Numbered from the stretch's first letter, positions 9,118-18,653 are shown. The stretch is DNA of 64,000 bases from Pseudidiomarina atlantica (GCF_000753735.1 NZ_JPIN01000001.1:186001-250000); one strand, 5' to 3'. The notes: generated by a model not told the origin, from the letters alone. Translations and numbers: made by a program.

Positions 9118-9738
9118 TTAATTGGCCTGTTGTTGCAATCCGGTACCCAGTGACTGCAAATACGCAATCAGCGCGTCCATTTCGGTCTTACCTTGAACTG
9201 CGGCTTGCGCACTAGCGATATCTTCGTCAGTGTAAGGCACGCCATAATCACGGAAGACTTCCATTTTCTTAGCTGTCCATTTGCCATCAAGCGTATTTTC
9301 AGCTAACCACGGGAAGGCAGGCATGTTCGATTCAGGAACTACATCGCGTGGGTCCATTAAGTGTACATAGTGCCACTCGTCACTGTAGCGACCACCAACT
9401 CGAGCCAGGTCAGGACCGGTGCGTTTTGAGCCCCACAAGAACGGACGCTCCCACACGTGCTCACCAGCCAAGGAATAATGACCATAGCGCTCAGTTTCAG
9501 CACGGAATGGACGAATCATCTGACTGTGACAGTTGTTGCAACCTTCACGGATATAGATATCGCGACCTTCCAGCTCTAATGCTGTGTACGGCTCTAAACC
9601 AACGACTGGTTCATTGGTTTGTTTTTGGAAAATCAGTGGCGTGATTTCCACTAGGCCACCAATCGAAATAGTAATGGTGGCCAAAACCGCCAACCAACCC
9701 ACGCGTTTTTCAACGAAATCGTGCTTAACGTTTTTCAT
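9118..9738 (-). CDS. ccoO: Cytochrome c oxidase cbb3 subunit II (CcoO)
   Basis: A 206-residue monohaem subunit anchored by one N-terminal helix ([20 protein letters not shown]). The haem c site [12 protein letters not shown] and the motif [20 protein letters not shown] are diagnostic. It relays electrons from CcoP to the CcoN active site. It lies 12 bases downstream of ccoN and directly upstream of ccoQ. Confidence 0.97.
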   Translation of the reverse strand: MKNVKHDFVEKRVGWLAVLATITISIGGLVEITPLIFQKQTNEPVVGLEPYTALELEGRDIYIREGCNNCHSQMIRPFRAETERYGHYSLAGEHVWERPFLWGSKRTGPDLARVGGRYSDEWHYVHLMDPRDVVPESNMPAFPWLAENTLDGKWTAKKMEVFRDYGVPYTDEDIASAQAAVQGKTEMDALIAYLQSLGTGLQQQAN

Positions 9739-9750
9739 GATTACGACTCC

Positions 9751-11220
9751 TTAAGCTGATTGCGTAGCTGTTGATTGTGGTGCTGCTTCTTGTGGAGCAG
9801 CGTCGATGTAGTCTGCAGTTGCAGTACCAGCTTTAATGGTGCGGTAGCAGTTCCATGCCATCAGTAACATACCAGCAACAATGAACAGGCCACCGACAAA
9901 GCGAATGAACCAGAACGGATATGACGCTTCGACACTCTCAACAAAGCTGTAGGTCAGGGTGCCGTCTTCGGCATTGACTGCGCGCCACATCAGACCTTGC
10001 ATGACGCCTGAGATCCACAATGCAACGATGTACAGAACAACACCGATGGTATGAAGCCAGAAGTGGGTGTTGATCCACTTGACGCTATGCATTTGGGTTT
10101 GGCCCCATAAGCGTGGAATTAAGTAGTACATCGAACCAATGGTGATCATTGCAACCCAGCCAAGTGCACCTGAGTGAACGTGACCAATGGTCCAGTCAGT
10201 GTAGTGCGACAGGGCATTTACCGACTTGATTGACATCATCGGGCCTTCGAAGGTCGACATACCGTAGAACGATAGTGAAACGATCAAGAAGCGCAAGATT
10301 GGGTCAGTTTTCAGTTTATGCCAAGCACCAGATAAGGTCATGATACCGTTGATCATGCCGCCCCAAGATGGAACGAACAGGATAACCGACATCACCATAC
10401 CCAGCGACTGAGTCCAGTCTGGCAGTGCGGTGTAGTGCAAGTGGTGTGGACCAGCCCAGATATAGAGGCCAATAAGTGCCCAAAAATGCACAACCGACAA
10501 GCGATAAGAATAAACTGGACGCTCGGCTTGTTTCGGAACGAAGTAGTACATCATTCCCAAGAAACCAGCGGTGAGCAAGAAGCCTACGGCGTTGTGGCCG
10601 TACCACCACTGTACCATTGCATCCACGGCACCCGCATAAATACTGTACGACTTGGTGAACGATACTGGAACCGCCATACTGTTGACGATGTGCAGTACCG
10701 CAACGGTAATAATAAAGCCACCGTAGAACCAGTTTGCTACATAAATGTGCGATGTACGACGCTTAACTAGGGTACCAAAGAATACAATAGCAAAAGCTAC
10801 CCATGACAAGGCGATCAGAATATCAATCGGCCATTCAAGTTCAGCATATTCTTTTGATGTAGTGAGACCTAGTGGTAAGGTGATCACCGCTAGCAGGACG
10901 ACCGTTTGCCAGGACCAAAACACAAAAGCTGCAAGTTTGTCGGAGAAGAGTCGCACGCGACAGGTCTTCTGCACGATGTAAAACGCTGTGCCCATAAGTG
11001 CTGAGGTGCCAAACGCAAAAATAACTGCGTTGGTGTGCAGCGGGCGTAAGCGGGAATAGGTTAACCAAGGTGTATCGAAATTGAGCTCAGGCCAAATTAG
11101 CTGAGCGGCAATCCAAACCCCTAAAGCCATCCCTACAATGCCCCAAATAACCGTCATAACAGCGAACTGTCTAACGACCTTTAGGTTATATTCGATTTGT
11201 TGTGGACTTGTTTGACTCAT
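9751..11220 (-). CDS. ccoN: Cytochrome c oxidase cbb3 subunit I (CcoN)
   Basis: The 489-residue catalytic subunit of the high-affinity haem-copper oxidase, which reduces O2 to water and pumps protons. It has twelve or so helices. The histidine-bearing segments [45 protein letters not shown] and [13 protein letters not shown] supply haem b, CuB and haem b3 ligands. The start at 11220 ([11 protein letters not shown]) fits family N-termini; an in-frame ATG at 11307 would add 29 residues with no family likeness. No clear FNR half-site pair (TTGAT-N4-ATCAA) was seen in the 180 bases upstream. Confidence 0.96.
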   Translation of the reverse strand: MSQTSPQQIEYNLKVVRQFAVMTVIWGIVGMALGVWIAAQLIWPELNFDTPWLTYSRLRPLHTNAVIFAFGTSALMGTAFYIVQKTCRVRLFSDKLAAFVFWSWQTVVLLAVITLPLGLTTSKEYAELEWPIDILIALSWVAFAIVFFGTLVKRRTSHIYVANWFYGGFIITVAVLHIVNSMAVPVSFTKSYSIYAGAVDAMVQWWYGHNAVGFLLTAGFLGMMYYFVPKQAERPVYSYRLSVVHFWALIGLYIWAGPHHLHYTALPDWTQSLGMVMSVILFVPSWGGMINGIMTLSGAWHKLKTDPILRFLIVSLSFYGMSTFEGPMMSIKSVNALSHYTDWTIGHVHSGALGWVAMITIGSMYYLIPRLWGQTQMHSVKWINTHFWLHTIGVVLYIVALWISGVMQGLMWRAVNAEDGTLTYSFVESVEASYPFWFIRFVGGLFIVAGMLLMAWNCYRTIKAGTATADYIDAAPQEAAPQSTATQSA

Positions 11221-11397
11221 TTTTATTTTCCGCGTTGATGCTCTGACTACAAAAACAGAGTAACGTGACAATGATGACCGCTTGTCGGATACTTTGACAA
11301 ACTCCACGTATTTTATGATGAATAACCCTAAAAATACAGGGAGAATGCAGCAAATAACCGAAGCGCACCGTCAACATGGAGAAAAAAACAGCAAGCT

Positions 11398-11847
11398 ATG
11401 GGATTAAACATTCTAATTTTGCCCCGTGACTGCTATATCCACAAGATTTTTAAGGTCTTTATGGCACTCCTGTTGACGGCGTTTAGTATCGCTTGTAGCC
11501 CTGATTCATCGCAACCTTTAGCCGAAAAAAAGATTGATCTGTATCAACAAAAGGTTTTTTTATGGATGCCACAAGATCCAGTGCCCATTGAGCAAAGTGT
11601 AACGCTGCGTTTGCAGCTTCCGGCCGAAATTAATCCACAATTAAGCGTTATAGAAGGCATCAATATGTACATGGGCAAGATTCCAGTGCAATGGTTACAA
11701 CAGGAAAACGGTCAATGGCATGCACAACTTCTTATTGGTGCTTGCACCGAGCCAAAAATGGAATGGTTACTGACGATTCCGCTTGAACATGGTCCGGTAG
11801 ATTTTCCAACGACTTTAACCGTGCGCTTTTTCAGCGAAGCAAATTGA
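11398..11847 (+). CDS. Putative small lipoprotein, unknown function
   Basis: A 149-residue protein with an N-terminal hydrophobic stretch (VFMALLLTAFSIAC) ending in a lipobox-like SIAC at Cys33, then a predicted beta-rich periplasmic domain. I do not recognise a family. The start could instead be the ATG at 11461, which follows an AAGGT-like site but would leave the signal without a basic n-region. It is divergent from ccoN and shares the 180-base upstream region. A role in oxidase assembly or copper handling is possible from position only. A Cys at residue 116 or so and several Met residues give no clear metal motif. Confidence 0.6.
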   Translation: MGLNILILPRDCYIHKIFKVFMALLLTAFSIACSPDSSQPLAEKKIDLYQQKVFLWMPQDPVPIEQSVTLRLQLPAEINPQLSVIEGINMYMGKIPVQWLQQENGQWHAQLLIGACTEPKMEWLLTIPLEHGPVDFPTTLTVRFFSEAN

Positions 11848-11926
11848 AACAAAATTGCCGCTCGCCAGCACTTATAGGCATGCTATAGTCAAACTACACA
11901 CCTTTTTAACACTCGAGGAGAAGGGA

Positions 11927-12376
11927 ATGTCCGTAGCACTGATTTGGATTCTAGTTGGTATCGTTTTGATTCTTTCAGAATTGATGTTGACCAGTGTTAT
12001 TGCTGTATTTCTAGGCATTGGAGCCATAGTTACTGGATTACTATTGCATTGGGGTTGGATTGAGCAAACATCAATTCAATTTGCGATTTTTGGCGGTGTT
12101 AGTTTGGCTTTATTGTTGCTTGCACGCGGTCGAATCAAGCGTTGGTTCCAAGGCTACACGGCAGATGAAGACGAAGCTAAACCTAATTTTCAGCGCGATA
12201 TTGGCGCTCGCGTGCGGGTGATTCGTGATTTCAATCATGGTGCTGGTCGTGTCACTCTTAACGGTGTTCAGTGGGATGCCTTTTCAGACGACGAGTTGAA
12301 AGCTGGTGAAACCGCTTGGGTGATTGCTAACGAGGGTATTCAACTTACCGTAGCGCGACAAAAACCGAAACAATAA
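11927..12376 (+). CDS. NfeD-like membrane protein
   Basis: A 149-residue short NfeD protein: two or three membrane helices (IWILVGIVLILSELML and two further hydrophobic segments through residue 68) followed by a C-terminal OB-fold domain (IGARVRVIRDFNHGAGRVTLNG...). The start at 11927 follows GAGGAGAAGGGA, a strong ribosome site; the in-frame ATG at 11855 is unlikely. It lies 28 bases upstream of the stomatin-like gene. NfeD and SPFH proteins act as partners in membrane organisation, and the pair equals ybbK/ybbJ of E. coli, although here the NfeD gene comes first. Confidence 0.88.
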   Translation: MSVALIWILVGIVLILSELMLTSVIAVFLGIGAIVTGLLLHWGWIEQTSIQFAIFGGVSLALLLLARGRIKRWFQGYTADEDEAKPNFQRDIGARVRVIRDFNHGAGRVTLNGVQWDAFSDDELKAGETAWVIANEGIQLTVARQKPKQ

Positions 12377-12404
12377 TCGATTCCAAATAATAGAAGGGAA
12401 CATC

Positions 12405-13337
12405 ATGTTTGAACCACAAATCGGAACCGTACTGGCCATAGGCTTTGCCTTAGCCGTAATTATCGTCATTTTCAAAACTGCACGGATTGTGCCGCAACGA
12501 ACCAATTTCGTCATTGAGCGACTCGGACGTTACAGCCGTACGCTGGACTCTGGTTTTCATTTATTGATTCCATTTATTGACAAAGTCGCGTATCAACACA
12601 CGTTAAAAGAAGAGGTAATTGACGTAGAGCGTCAAGCCTGTGTCACGCGCGACAACATTCAGGTGGGCATTAACGGTGTGCTTTATATTCAAGTTGTGGA
12701 TGCTCACAAAGCCAGTTACGGCATTAACGACTATCGTTACGCAGCGTCGCAGTTAGCGCAGACCACGATGCGCTCAGTCATTGGTCAGACTGACCTTGAT
12801 AAAACCTTTGAAGAACGCGCCCGCATCAATGAAATCGTCGTGCAAGCACTCGATGAAGCAGCTTCGCCGTGGGGTATTAAAGTACTGCGTTATGAGATAT
12901 CCGATATTGAATTACCGGCAAGCATTAAAGATGCGCTAGAACAACAGATGCGTGCGGAACGCGAACGTCGTGCTGCGATTGCTAAATCTGAAGGTGAGCG
13001 TCAGGCAATGATTAACGTTTCTGAGGGCCAGAAACAAGAAGTCATTAACTTGTCGGAAGCCGAGAAGCAAAAGCAAATCAACGAAGCTGAAGGGCGCGCT
13101 CAAGAAATCGAGCTGATCGCCCGCGCGACTGCCGAAGGCTTGAGTATGATTGCTGCATCGATTCAGCAGCCTGGTGGACAAGACGCGGTAAGTTTACGCG
13201 TTGCAGAACAGTACGTGAAAGAGTTTGGTAATTTGGCAAAAGAAACCAACACCTTGATTTTGCCGGCACAGCTTGCTGATATCGGTGGTGCCGTCGCTGG
13301 ACTGACAGAAGTGTTGAAACAACGCCCGAAAGCTTAA
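12405..13337 (+). CDS. qmcA: SPFH/stomatin-family protein QmcA
   Basis: A 310-residue SPFH (band 7) protein. One N-terminal helix (VLAIGFALAVIIVIF) is followed by the SPFH domain starting at RIVPQRTNFVIERLGRYSRTLDSGFHLLIPF, then a coiled-coil rich in Glu, Lys and Arg (residues about 185-250) and a C-terminal AEQYVKEFGNLAK motif. These proteins form oligomeric scaffolds on the membrane, and QmcA in E. coli has been connected with FtsH and membrane protein quality control. It is probably co-transcribed with the NfeD gene and ends at a clear terminator. Confidence 0.92.
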   Translation: MFEPQIGTVLAIGFALAVIIVIFKTARIVPQRTNFVIERLGRYSRTLDSGFHLLIPFIDKVAYQHTLKEEVIDVERQACVTRDNIQVGINGVLYIQVVDAHKASYGINDYRYAASQLAQTTMRSVIGQTDLDKTFEERARINEIVVQALDEAASPWGIKVLRYEISDIELPASIKDALEQQMRAERERRAAIAKSEGERQAMINVSEGQKQEVINLSEAEKQKQINEAEGRAQEIELIARATAEGLSMIAASIQQPGGQDAVSLRVAEQYVKEFGNLAKETNTLILPAQLADIGGAVAGLTEVLKQRPKA

Positions 13338-13361
13338 GCGCTAGAAGACTGGCGTATTGAA

Positions 13362-13394
13362 AAGACCGTTCATCGAAGATGGGCGGTCTTTTTT
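13362..13394 (+). terminator. Intrinsic terminator after qmcA
   Basis: Arms AAGACCG and CGGTCTT, with an inner CATC/GATG stem, followed directly by a run of T. It lies 24 bases past the qmcA stop. Confidence 0.9.
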
Positions 13395-13463
13395 GATCGT
13401 ATTTGTTGAAATAACACTATTGTTACTCTAAGCACGCTCAATTACACCAAGGAAAAAAATTAC

Positions 13464-14531
13464 ATGAAGTTGTCTATCTGTGTTCGCGCAGCTCTCGTTG
13501 TAAGTATTCTGTCTCTGCCACCGCTGCTGAGTGACGTGGCTTATGCACAGCAATGGGGAAATTCCGAACAAGCGGCGTTAGTTGTTTCGCAACCGCTTGG
13601 TTTCGAGCGAGAACGCGAACAGGTTGAAGCTGTGGCCTATGCGGAAGCTTTACAATCCGTAGACTTGTATCCAGCAGTAGGCGACGAAGTTGTCGCAGTT
13701 AACTTTGCCCCTGGGGACGCAGTCGAGGAAGGTCAGGTGTTAGTACAGTTAGACGATAGGCGCCAACAAATCGCCTTGCAACGGGCGAAGTTACAACTGG
13801 CTGATGCTGAACGTACGGTGGAACGCTTGCGACAAAGTCGTGCCAACGGCGCGATCGCACAAAGCGAGCTTGATGCGGCTGTGATCGCACGTGACCTGTT
13901 AAAAGTTGAAGTTGATGAGGCGCAAACTGAAATTGATGATCGCCGTATTACTGCACCTTTCTCAGGCATCGTAGGCATCACTGATGTTGAGCCTGGCGAT
14001 CGCATCACTCCACAAACAATGATTGCATCACTTGATAAACGCAATCAGCTTTATATCGACTTCCAAGCACCGGAAAGTGCGGTGAGCATGTTAGAGCAGG
14101 GCGCGCAGCTGTCAGTTTATGCATGGCAACGATTACGCGAACCTTTAGCTGCCACAGTTGCGGAAATCGGTTCACGCATTGATCCGCAAAACCGCACCAT
14201 TCGAGTGCGCGCGCTGATCGATAACGCGGATGATACCTACCGACCTGGTATGAGCTTTCGCGTAGCTTTGAATTTAACCGGCGAGAGTTACCCTGTGGTC
14301 CCTGAAGCAGGTCTGATGTGGGGGCCTGAGGGTGCTTACGTGTGGATTGTTGAAGATGATAAAGCACGGCGCGTCGACGTTTCAATAGTGCAACGCATGC
14401 CCGGACGCGTGTTGGTGAACGGCGATTTACAACTAGGCGATCGCTTAATTGTTGAGGGAGTGCAAACCCTGCGCCAAGGTCAAACCGTGCAAGAGCTCAC
14501 CGCCGCTGCGACCAATGGGAGCTTTGAATAA
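13464..14531 (+). CDS. RND efflux periplasmic adaptor subunit
   Basis: A 355-residue membrane-fusion protein with a signal peptide (VSILSLPPLLSDVAYA). It shows the split lipoyl domain (DLYPAVGDEVVAVNFAPGDAVEEGQVLVQLD and later ITAPFSGIVGITDVEPGDRI) around a short coiled-coil hairpin, then beta-barrel and membrane-proximal domains. It links an inner-membrane RND pump to an outer-membrane channel. Its stop overlaps the pump start (TAATG), so the two are translationally coupled. The start follows AAGGAA. No lipobox is present. The substrate cannot be told from sequence. Confidence 0.92.
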   Translation: MKLSICVRAALVVSILSLPPLLSDVAYAQQWGNSEQAALVVSQPLGFEREREQVEAVAYAEALQSVDLYPAVGDEVVAVNFAPGDAVEEGQVLVQLDDRRQQIALQRAKLQLADAERTVERLRQSRANGAIAQSELDAAVIARDLLKVEVDEAQTEIDDRRITAPFSGIVGITDVEPGDRITPQTMIASLDKRNQLYIDFQAPESAVSMLEQGAQLSVYAWQRLREPLAATVAEIGSRIDPQNRTIRVRALIDNADDTYRPGMSFRVALNLTGESYPVVPEAGLMWGPEGAYVWIVEDDKARRVDVSIVQRMPGRVLVNGDLQLGDRLIVEGVQTLRQGQTVQELTAAATNGSFE

Positions 14532-17500
14532 TGAAATGGGCTCCGCAATTAAATGATTTACCGTCGTTATCGATTCGTCGGCCGGTACTTATTGTCGTAA
14601 TTAACCTGCTTATCATTATCGCTGGCTTTGCCGCGATTCAAGGCGTTGAAGTTCGGGAACTGCCCGATGTCGACCGTCCGATCATTTCCGTTACCGCAAG
14701 TTTTCCTGGCGCCGCCCCAGAAACAGTTGATACTGAAGTAACGAGTCACCTAGAAGGCGCCGTGGCGCGGGTGAGTGGGGTAAAATCCATTCGCGCTTCA
14801 AGCGAGGAAGGTAGCTCGCGCATCGTTGTTGAATTTCGCCCTGGGGTCGATTTGGATAACGCCGCCAATGAAACTCGCGAATCAGTCAGCCGCATTCAGC
14901 GACGCTTACCAGAAGAAGTTGAAAACGTTGCGGTCATAAAAGCGGATAATGATGCCGAATCAGTTGTGGCGTTGGCTATTTCCAGTGACACGCTCGACCT
15001 GCCTGCTTTAACTGAGCGTGTTGAAACTGATCTAGCGCCTAACTTTTTAAATATACCTGGCGTTGCCGATGTGCGTCTAACCGGCGACCGCCGTCTAGTG
15101 ATGCGCGTCGTCATCGATCCGCTACGTTTAGCGAGCTACAACCTAACGGTGAGTCAAGTTTCGGCGGTGTTAAGGCAGGCGCCATTCGACGTCCCTGCAG
15201 GGAGTCTTAAATCTACCGATCAACAACTGATCGTTCGTGCTGATGCAAGTTCGGTCACAACCGATGATGTCGAAGATATTATTATTGCTGGCAACACGCG
15301 CGTTGGCGATGTCGCGACGGTCTATTTTGGCCCTGCAGATGCAAGTAGTATTACTCGTCTCGACGGCCGTCAAGTGCTGGGTCTGGGGATCATTCGTCAA
15401 GCACGTTCCAATACTATCGAAATCTCTGACGAGGTATTGGCGCTCGTTGATGACTTGCAAAAGCAATACCCTGAGCTCAACATCATGGTGACCGATGATG
15501 ATGCGGAGTTTATCCGTAGTTCGGTCGAAGAGGTTATTACGTCGCTAGGTTTAACCATTCTATTGGTAATCGCGACGCTTTGGGTGTTTATCGGTTCAGG
15601 CCGAGCAACGATCATACCGGCTTTTGCGATTCCAGTCGCATTGATTGGTTCTCTTGCTGTTATTTGGTTACTTGGTTTCTCGGTCAATATCCTTACCTTA
15701 CTCGCATTAGTGCTGGCTACCGGTCTGATCGTTGATGATGCCATCGTTGTATCTGAAAATATTCAGCGTCGTAGGTCAATGGGATTAGGTGCGCGAGCAG
15801 CTGCGGTGATTGGTACTCGCGAAGTATTTTTTGCTGTCATTGCAACGACCGCCGTGCTTGTTGCGGTATTCGTACCGATTGCCTTTATTCCTTCAACAGC
15901 GGGGCGTTTGTTCCGCGAATTTGGCGGAGTTTTGGCTGCCGCCGTTATCATCTCATCCTTTGTCGCACTGACCTTGGTACCTGCACTGACCGCTCGGTTA
16001 CCATTGAAAGAATATAAAGAAACAGCGTTAAGCCGTGTCGGTAATCGGTTCCGTATACGCTACGTAAAAAGCTTACATTGGGTACTCGACCATGCACTGT
16101 TGACCTTTGTTGCTTGTTTGCTCGTTGCTGGCAGCGCTACTTACTTCTACTTCGGCGTTGATAATGAGCTCATGCCTGCCGAAGACCGTGGTCAGATACG
16201 CATCTTTGCACGCGGACCCGATGGCGTCGGTCTCAACTTCATGGACCGCCAAGCGCAACGCATGGAAGAAATCTTATTACCTTATGTGAATGGTGGTGCG
16301 GTCGAGAGCATCAACACGCGAGTAGGTCAGTGGGACCCCAATTTGGTGTTTATCACGGTGCGTTTAAGCGACTGGGAAGAACGCGATCGTTCACAACAAG
16401 AGATCATTGATGAGATCAGTGAACCGCTGAGCCGGATCCCAGGTGCACCCGGCCGTGCATTTGGCTCAAACAGCTTGAATTTGCGCGGTCAGGGCGGTGG
16501 TCTTGAAGTTGCTTTGACCGGTGATGAATACATGGAAATCTATGACGCCGCGGTGAAGTTTGGTGCCGACGTGCAAGAGGCGATGCCGGAAGTTGGTTTC
16601 CCTCGCATTGGTTATCAGCCTACACAGCCAGAATTGCGCGTGAATATTGATCGTCGTCGTGCGACTGAACTTGGGGTGGCGTTAAGTGATATCTCGTCAA
16701 CTTTGAGAGTCGCGATTAATGGCGATGACATTGTCGACTTAAATATTGGCGATCAAGCGGTACCCATTATGCTGCAAGCAAATCGTAGTTTGATTCAGTC
16801 GCCCAATGATTTGAACAACCTTTATGTGGCTGCAGCAAATGGCTCGTTAGTGCCGTTATCGAGCGTGGCGACGATTACTGAAGCGGGGGTTGCGGCAGAA
16901 TTAGAGCGTCGTGCGCAACGTCGTGCGATTGAAGTCGACATGCAGATGCCAACCTCTATTCCAATTGAGGAAGTGGTGGAGCGCTTGCGCGAAATCGCCA
17001 ACGAGTCACTGCCTGACAATGTAGGTATGGTGCTGCTGGGTGAAGCTGAAGCCTATGAAGAAACTGAGCGCGAAGTCATGCTCACTTATATTCTGGCCTT
17101 TGTTATCGTGCTATTGGTACTTGCTGCCCAGTTTGAAAGTGTTAATAGTGCAGTTGTGGTCATGGCAACAGTGCCATTCGGTATAGCTGCGGCATTCTTT
17201 GCACTATTTGTAACGGGAACATCCATTAATATTTTCTCGCAAATAGGCTTAGTGATGCTTATTGGTCTGATTGCAAAAAACTCAATTTTACTTGTGGAAT
17301 TTGCTGACCAACTACGCGATAAAGGTAAGTCTGTACGCCAGGCTGTAGAAGAGGCCGCGGATATCCGACTACGCCCAATTATGATGACTTTAGTGTCAAC
17401 TTTATTGGGTGCGTTACCCCTCATTTTATCGATGGGAGCGGGTGCGGAAGCACGTAATTCGATTGGTTGGGTGGTATTCGGTGGACTTGCATTCGCTGTA

Positions 17501-17617
17501 CTCTTTACGCTTTACTTAACGCCAGTGATTTACCTTGGTCTGGCACGTTTCACCAAACCTCGCGCAGATGAAACTCAGCGCTTGGAGCGGGAAATGGAGA
17601 AAGCGGAAGAAATTTAA
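14531..17617 (+). CDS. RND multidrug efflux pump permease (HAE1 family)
   Basis: A 1028-residue, proton-driven inner-membrane transporter of the AcrB/MexB superfamily. It has twelve helices in two halves with two large periplasmic loops. FPGAAPETVDTEVT in the first porter loop and the proton-relay motif ATGLIVDDAIVVSENIQRR in helix 4 (adjacent Asp residues) are typical of HAE1 drug pumps. The second half repeats the pattern with LIGLIAKNSILLVEFADQL. No tolC-like gene follows, so it must borrow an outer-membrane channel. It is coupled to the adaptor upstream and to a secreted SRPBCC protein downstream. The exact substrates are unknown. Confidence 0.94.
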   Translation: MKWAPQLNDLPSLSIRRPVLIVVINLLIIIAGFAAIQGVEVRELPDVDRPIISVTASFPGAAPETVDTEVTSHLEGAVARVSGVKSIRASSEEGSSRIVVEFRPGVDLDNAANETRESVSRIQRRLPEEVENVAVIKADNDAESVVALAISSDTLDLPALTERVETDLAPNFLNIPGVADVRLTGDRRLVMRVVIDPLRLASYNLTVSQVSAVLRQAPFDVPAGSLKSTDQQLIVRADASSVTTDDVEDIIIAGNTRVGDVATVYFGPADASSITRLDGRQVLGLGIIRQARSNTIEISDEVLALVDDLQKQYPELNIMVTDDDAEFIRSSVEEVITSLGLTILLVIATLWVFIGSGRATIIPAFAIPVALIGSLAVIWLLGFSVNILTLLALVLATGLIVDDAIVVSENIQRRRSMGLGARAAAVIGTREVFFAVIATTAVLVAVFVPIAFIPSTAGRLFREFGGVLAAAVIISSFVALTLVPALTARLPLKEYKETALSRVGNRFRIRYVKSLHWVLDHALLTFVACLLVAGSATYFYFGVDNELMPAEDRGQIRIFARGPDGVGLNFMDRQAQRMEEILLPYVNGGAVESINTRVGQWDPNLVFITVRLSDWEERDRSQQEIIDEISEPLSRIPGAPGRAFGSNSLNLRGQGGGLEVALTGDEYMEIYDAAVKFGADVQEAMPEVGFPRIGYQPTQPELRVNIDRRRATELGVALSDISSTLRVAINGDDIVDLNIGDQAVPIMLQANRSLIQSPNDLNNLYVAAANGSLVPLSSVATITEAGVAAELERRAQRRAIEVDMQMPTSIPIEEVVERLREIANESLPDNVGMVLLGEAEAYEETEREVMLTYILAFVIVLLVLAAQFESVNSAVVVMATVPFGIAAAFFALFVTGTSINIFSQIGLVMLIGLIAKNSILLVEFADQLRDKGKSVRQAVEEAADIRLRPIMMTLVSTLLGALPLILSMGAGAEARNSIGWVVFGGLAFAVLFTLYLTPVIYLGLARFTKPRADETQRLEREMEKAEEI

Positions 17618-18160
17618 ATGAATATACCCTGCAATCGGCTTTTTATAGCCATGGCATTCGGCGCTGCAACTGTTGCAGCGCCGCTACATGCCGATGTCAT
17701 AGATAGTTCTGTAACTGGCTTTTCACTAGCGTTCACACGCGATTTACCTGTCACTACTGAGATTGCTTTCCAGCGGCTGACAACTGACGTTCAGCGTTGG
17801 TGGCTGGCTGATCACACTTGGTACGGCAGTAGCGCGAACATGTTTATTGATGCAAAACCTAATGGTTGCCTATGTGAAACCGACGGCCAGCGATTTACTG
17901 AGCATTTGCGCGTGGTGAAATATGAGCCCGGTCAAGCGATTCGATTTACCGGTGGCTTAGGACCCTTGCAAGGTGAAGGCGTGAGCGGTGTCATGGATTG
18001 GTCGGTTGCGGCTGATGCCGAAGATCCACAACGTAGCGTGTTGACCGTGAAGTATCGTGTGGGTGGTTATACGCCCAACGATTTGAGTCAATGGGCAAGT
18101 GCAGTCGATAATGTACTGCAACAACAAATGGATTCACTCCAAGCTTACGTTGGTGATTAA
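17618..18160 (+). CDS. Secreted SRPBCC (START-like) domain protein
   Basis: A 180-residue protein with a probable signal peptide (LFIAMAFGAATVAAPLHA) and an SRPBCC/AHSA1-type fold: the helix-grip pattern includes TTEIAFQRLTTDVQRWW, then beta strands around GGCLCET-like and GLGPLQGEGVSGVMDWSV segments and a C-terminal helix. These folds bind hydrophobic ligands. Its ATG directly follows the stop of the pump gene, so it belongs to the efflux operon. A ligand-binding or accessory role for the pump is inference. A terminator follows 50 bases later. Confidence 0.72.
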   Translation: MNIPCNRLFIAMAFGAATVAAPLHADVIDSSVTGFSLAFTRDLPVTTEIAFQRLTTDVQRWWLADHTWYGSSANMFIDAKPNGCLCETDGQRFTEHLRVVKYEPGQAIRFTGGLGPLQGEGVSGVMDWSVAADAEDPQRSVLTVKYRVGGYTPNDLSQWASAVDNVLQQQMDSLQAYVGD

Positions 18161-18211
18161 CGATTACGCTGAAAATTTGCTAGCAACGAAATCGTGCGCT
18201 ACGTGAAATCT

Positions 18212-18245
18212 GCGGTAATTCCTTAGGGATTGCCGCTATTTTTTT
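18212..18245 (+). terminator. Intrinsic terminator after the RND operon
   Basis: Eleven-base arms starting GCGGTAATTCC and ending GGGATTGCCGC pair with two G-U pairs and a 3-base loop, followed by a run of T. It insulates the efflux operon from the prophage, which begins about 85 bases further on. Confidence 0.88.
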
Positions 18246-18327
18246 GCCTAGCACAAAGTGTAATAGGTTGTTGGTTGACTTATAAATGTGAATACCTACT
18301 TAGTGAATAGATACTTATCCATATCGT

Positions 18328-18355
18328 ATTTAACATAATATACATTGTGCGCAAT
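18328..18355. other. attL: dif-like XerCD site
   Basis: The XerD arm ATTTAACATAA (18328-18338) is the exact reverse complement of the E. coli dif XerD arm. The central TATACA (18339-18344) equals the E. coli core. The XerC arm TTGTGCGCAAT (18345-18355) differs from the attR copy at one base and is taken to be phage-derived. Confidence 0.92.
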
Positions 18356-18653
18356 CATGGATCATCGTTGCCGGGATCAAGATTATCGTCGCTGCCGTCC
18401 CTGTCACTAGCTTTAGCCACGCGCTTTTGACTTCTGGCTCCTTAGCCCATTGTGCGTGAATACTAGCTAGAACTTCGCTTTCTCTCATTCCAAGCAATTT
18501 CGCAATATTAACCGCATGTTTATCCGGTAGCGGTGCTTTGCAGTTTTTAAATTGGCTAACCGTTGCTTGTTCCATACCAAGTGCGGCACCAATTTGTTTT
18601 TGTGTGAATCCGGCTTCTTTGAGTTTTTCAAACAAGCCTTTTTGATAGTTCAT
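18330..18653 (-). CDS. XRE-type phage regulator (DUF3693-like), reads through attL
   Basis: A 107-residue protein with an N-terminal helix-turn-helix (FTQKQIGAALGMEQATVSQFKN) followed by a segment SEVLASIHAQWAKEPEVKSAW, typical of DUF3693 proteins of filamentous phages, and a hydrophobic tail (LVTGTAATIILIPATMI). The start at 18653 has AGGAGG about 8 bases upstream; an in-frame ATG at 18677 is less likely. It is transcribed away from the rest of the phage, with operators upstream, as RstR-like repressors are. The last codons cross attL and the TAA at 18332-18330 lies in the host XerD arm. In circular phage DNA the same frame would continue to a TGA equivalent to 26197-26195, giving a 116-residue form with a different tail. 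Confidence 0.82.
   Translation of the reverse strand: MNYQKGLFEKLKEAGFTQKQIGAALGMEQATVSQFKNCKAPLPDKHAVNIAKLLGMRESEVLASIHAQWAKEPEVKSAWLKLVTGTAATIILIPATMIHDCAQCILC

Noticed and set aside
11221-11397. FNR box between ccoN and the lipoprotein gene
   Set aside because: Searched by eye for TTGAT-N4-ATCAA; only single half-sites were seen.
13733-14044. Minus-strand frame of 103 codons in the RND adaptor
   Set aside because: Antisense shadow of a strongly supported gene; rich in Ser, Arg and Cys as such shadows are.
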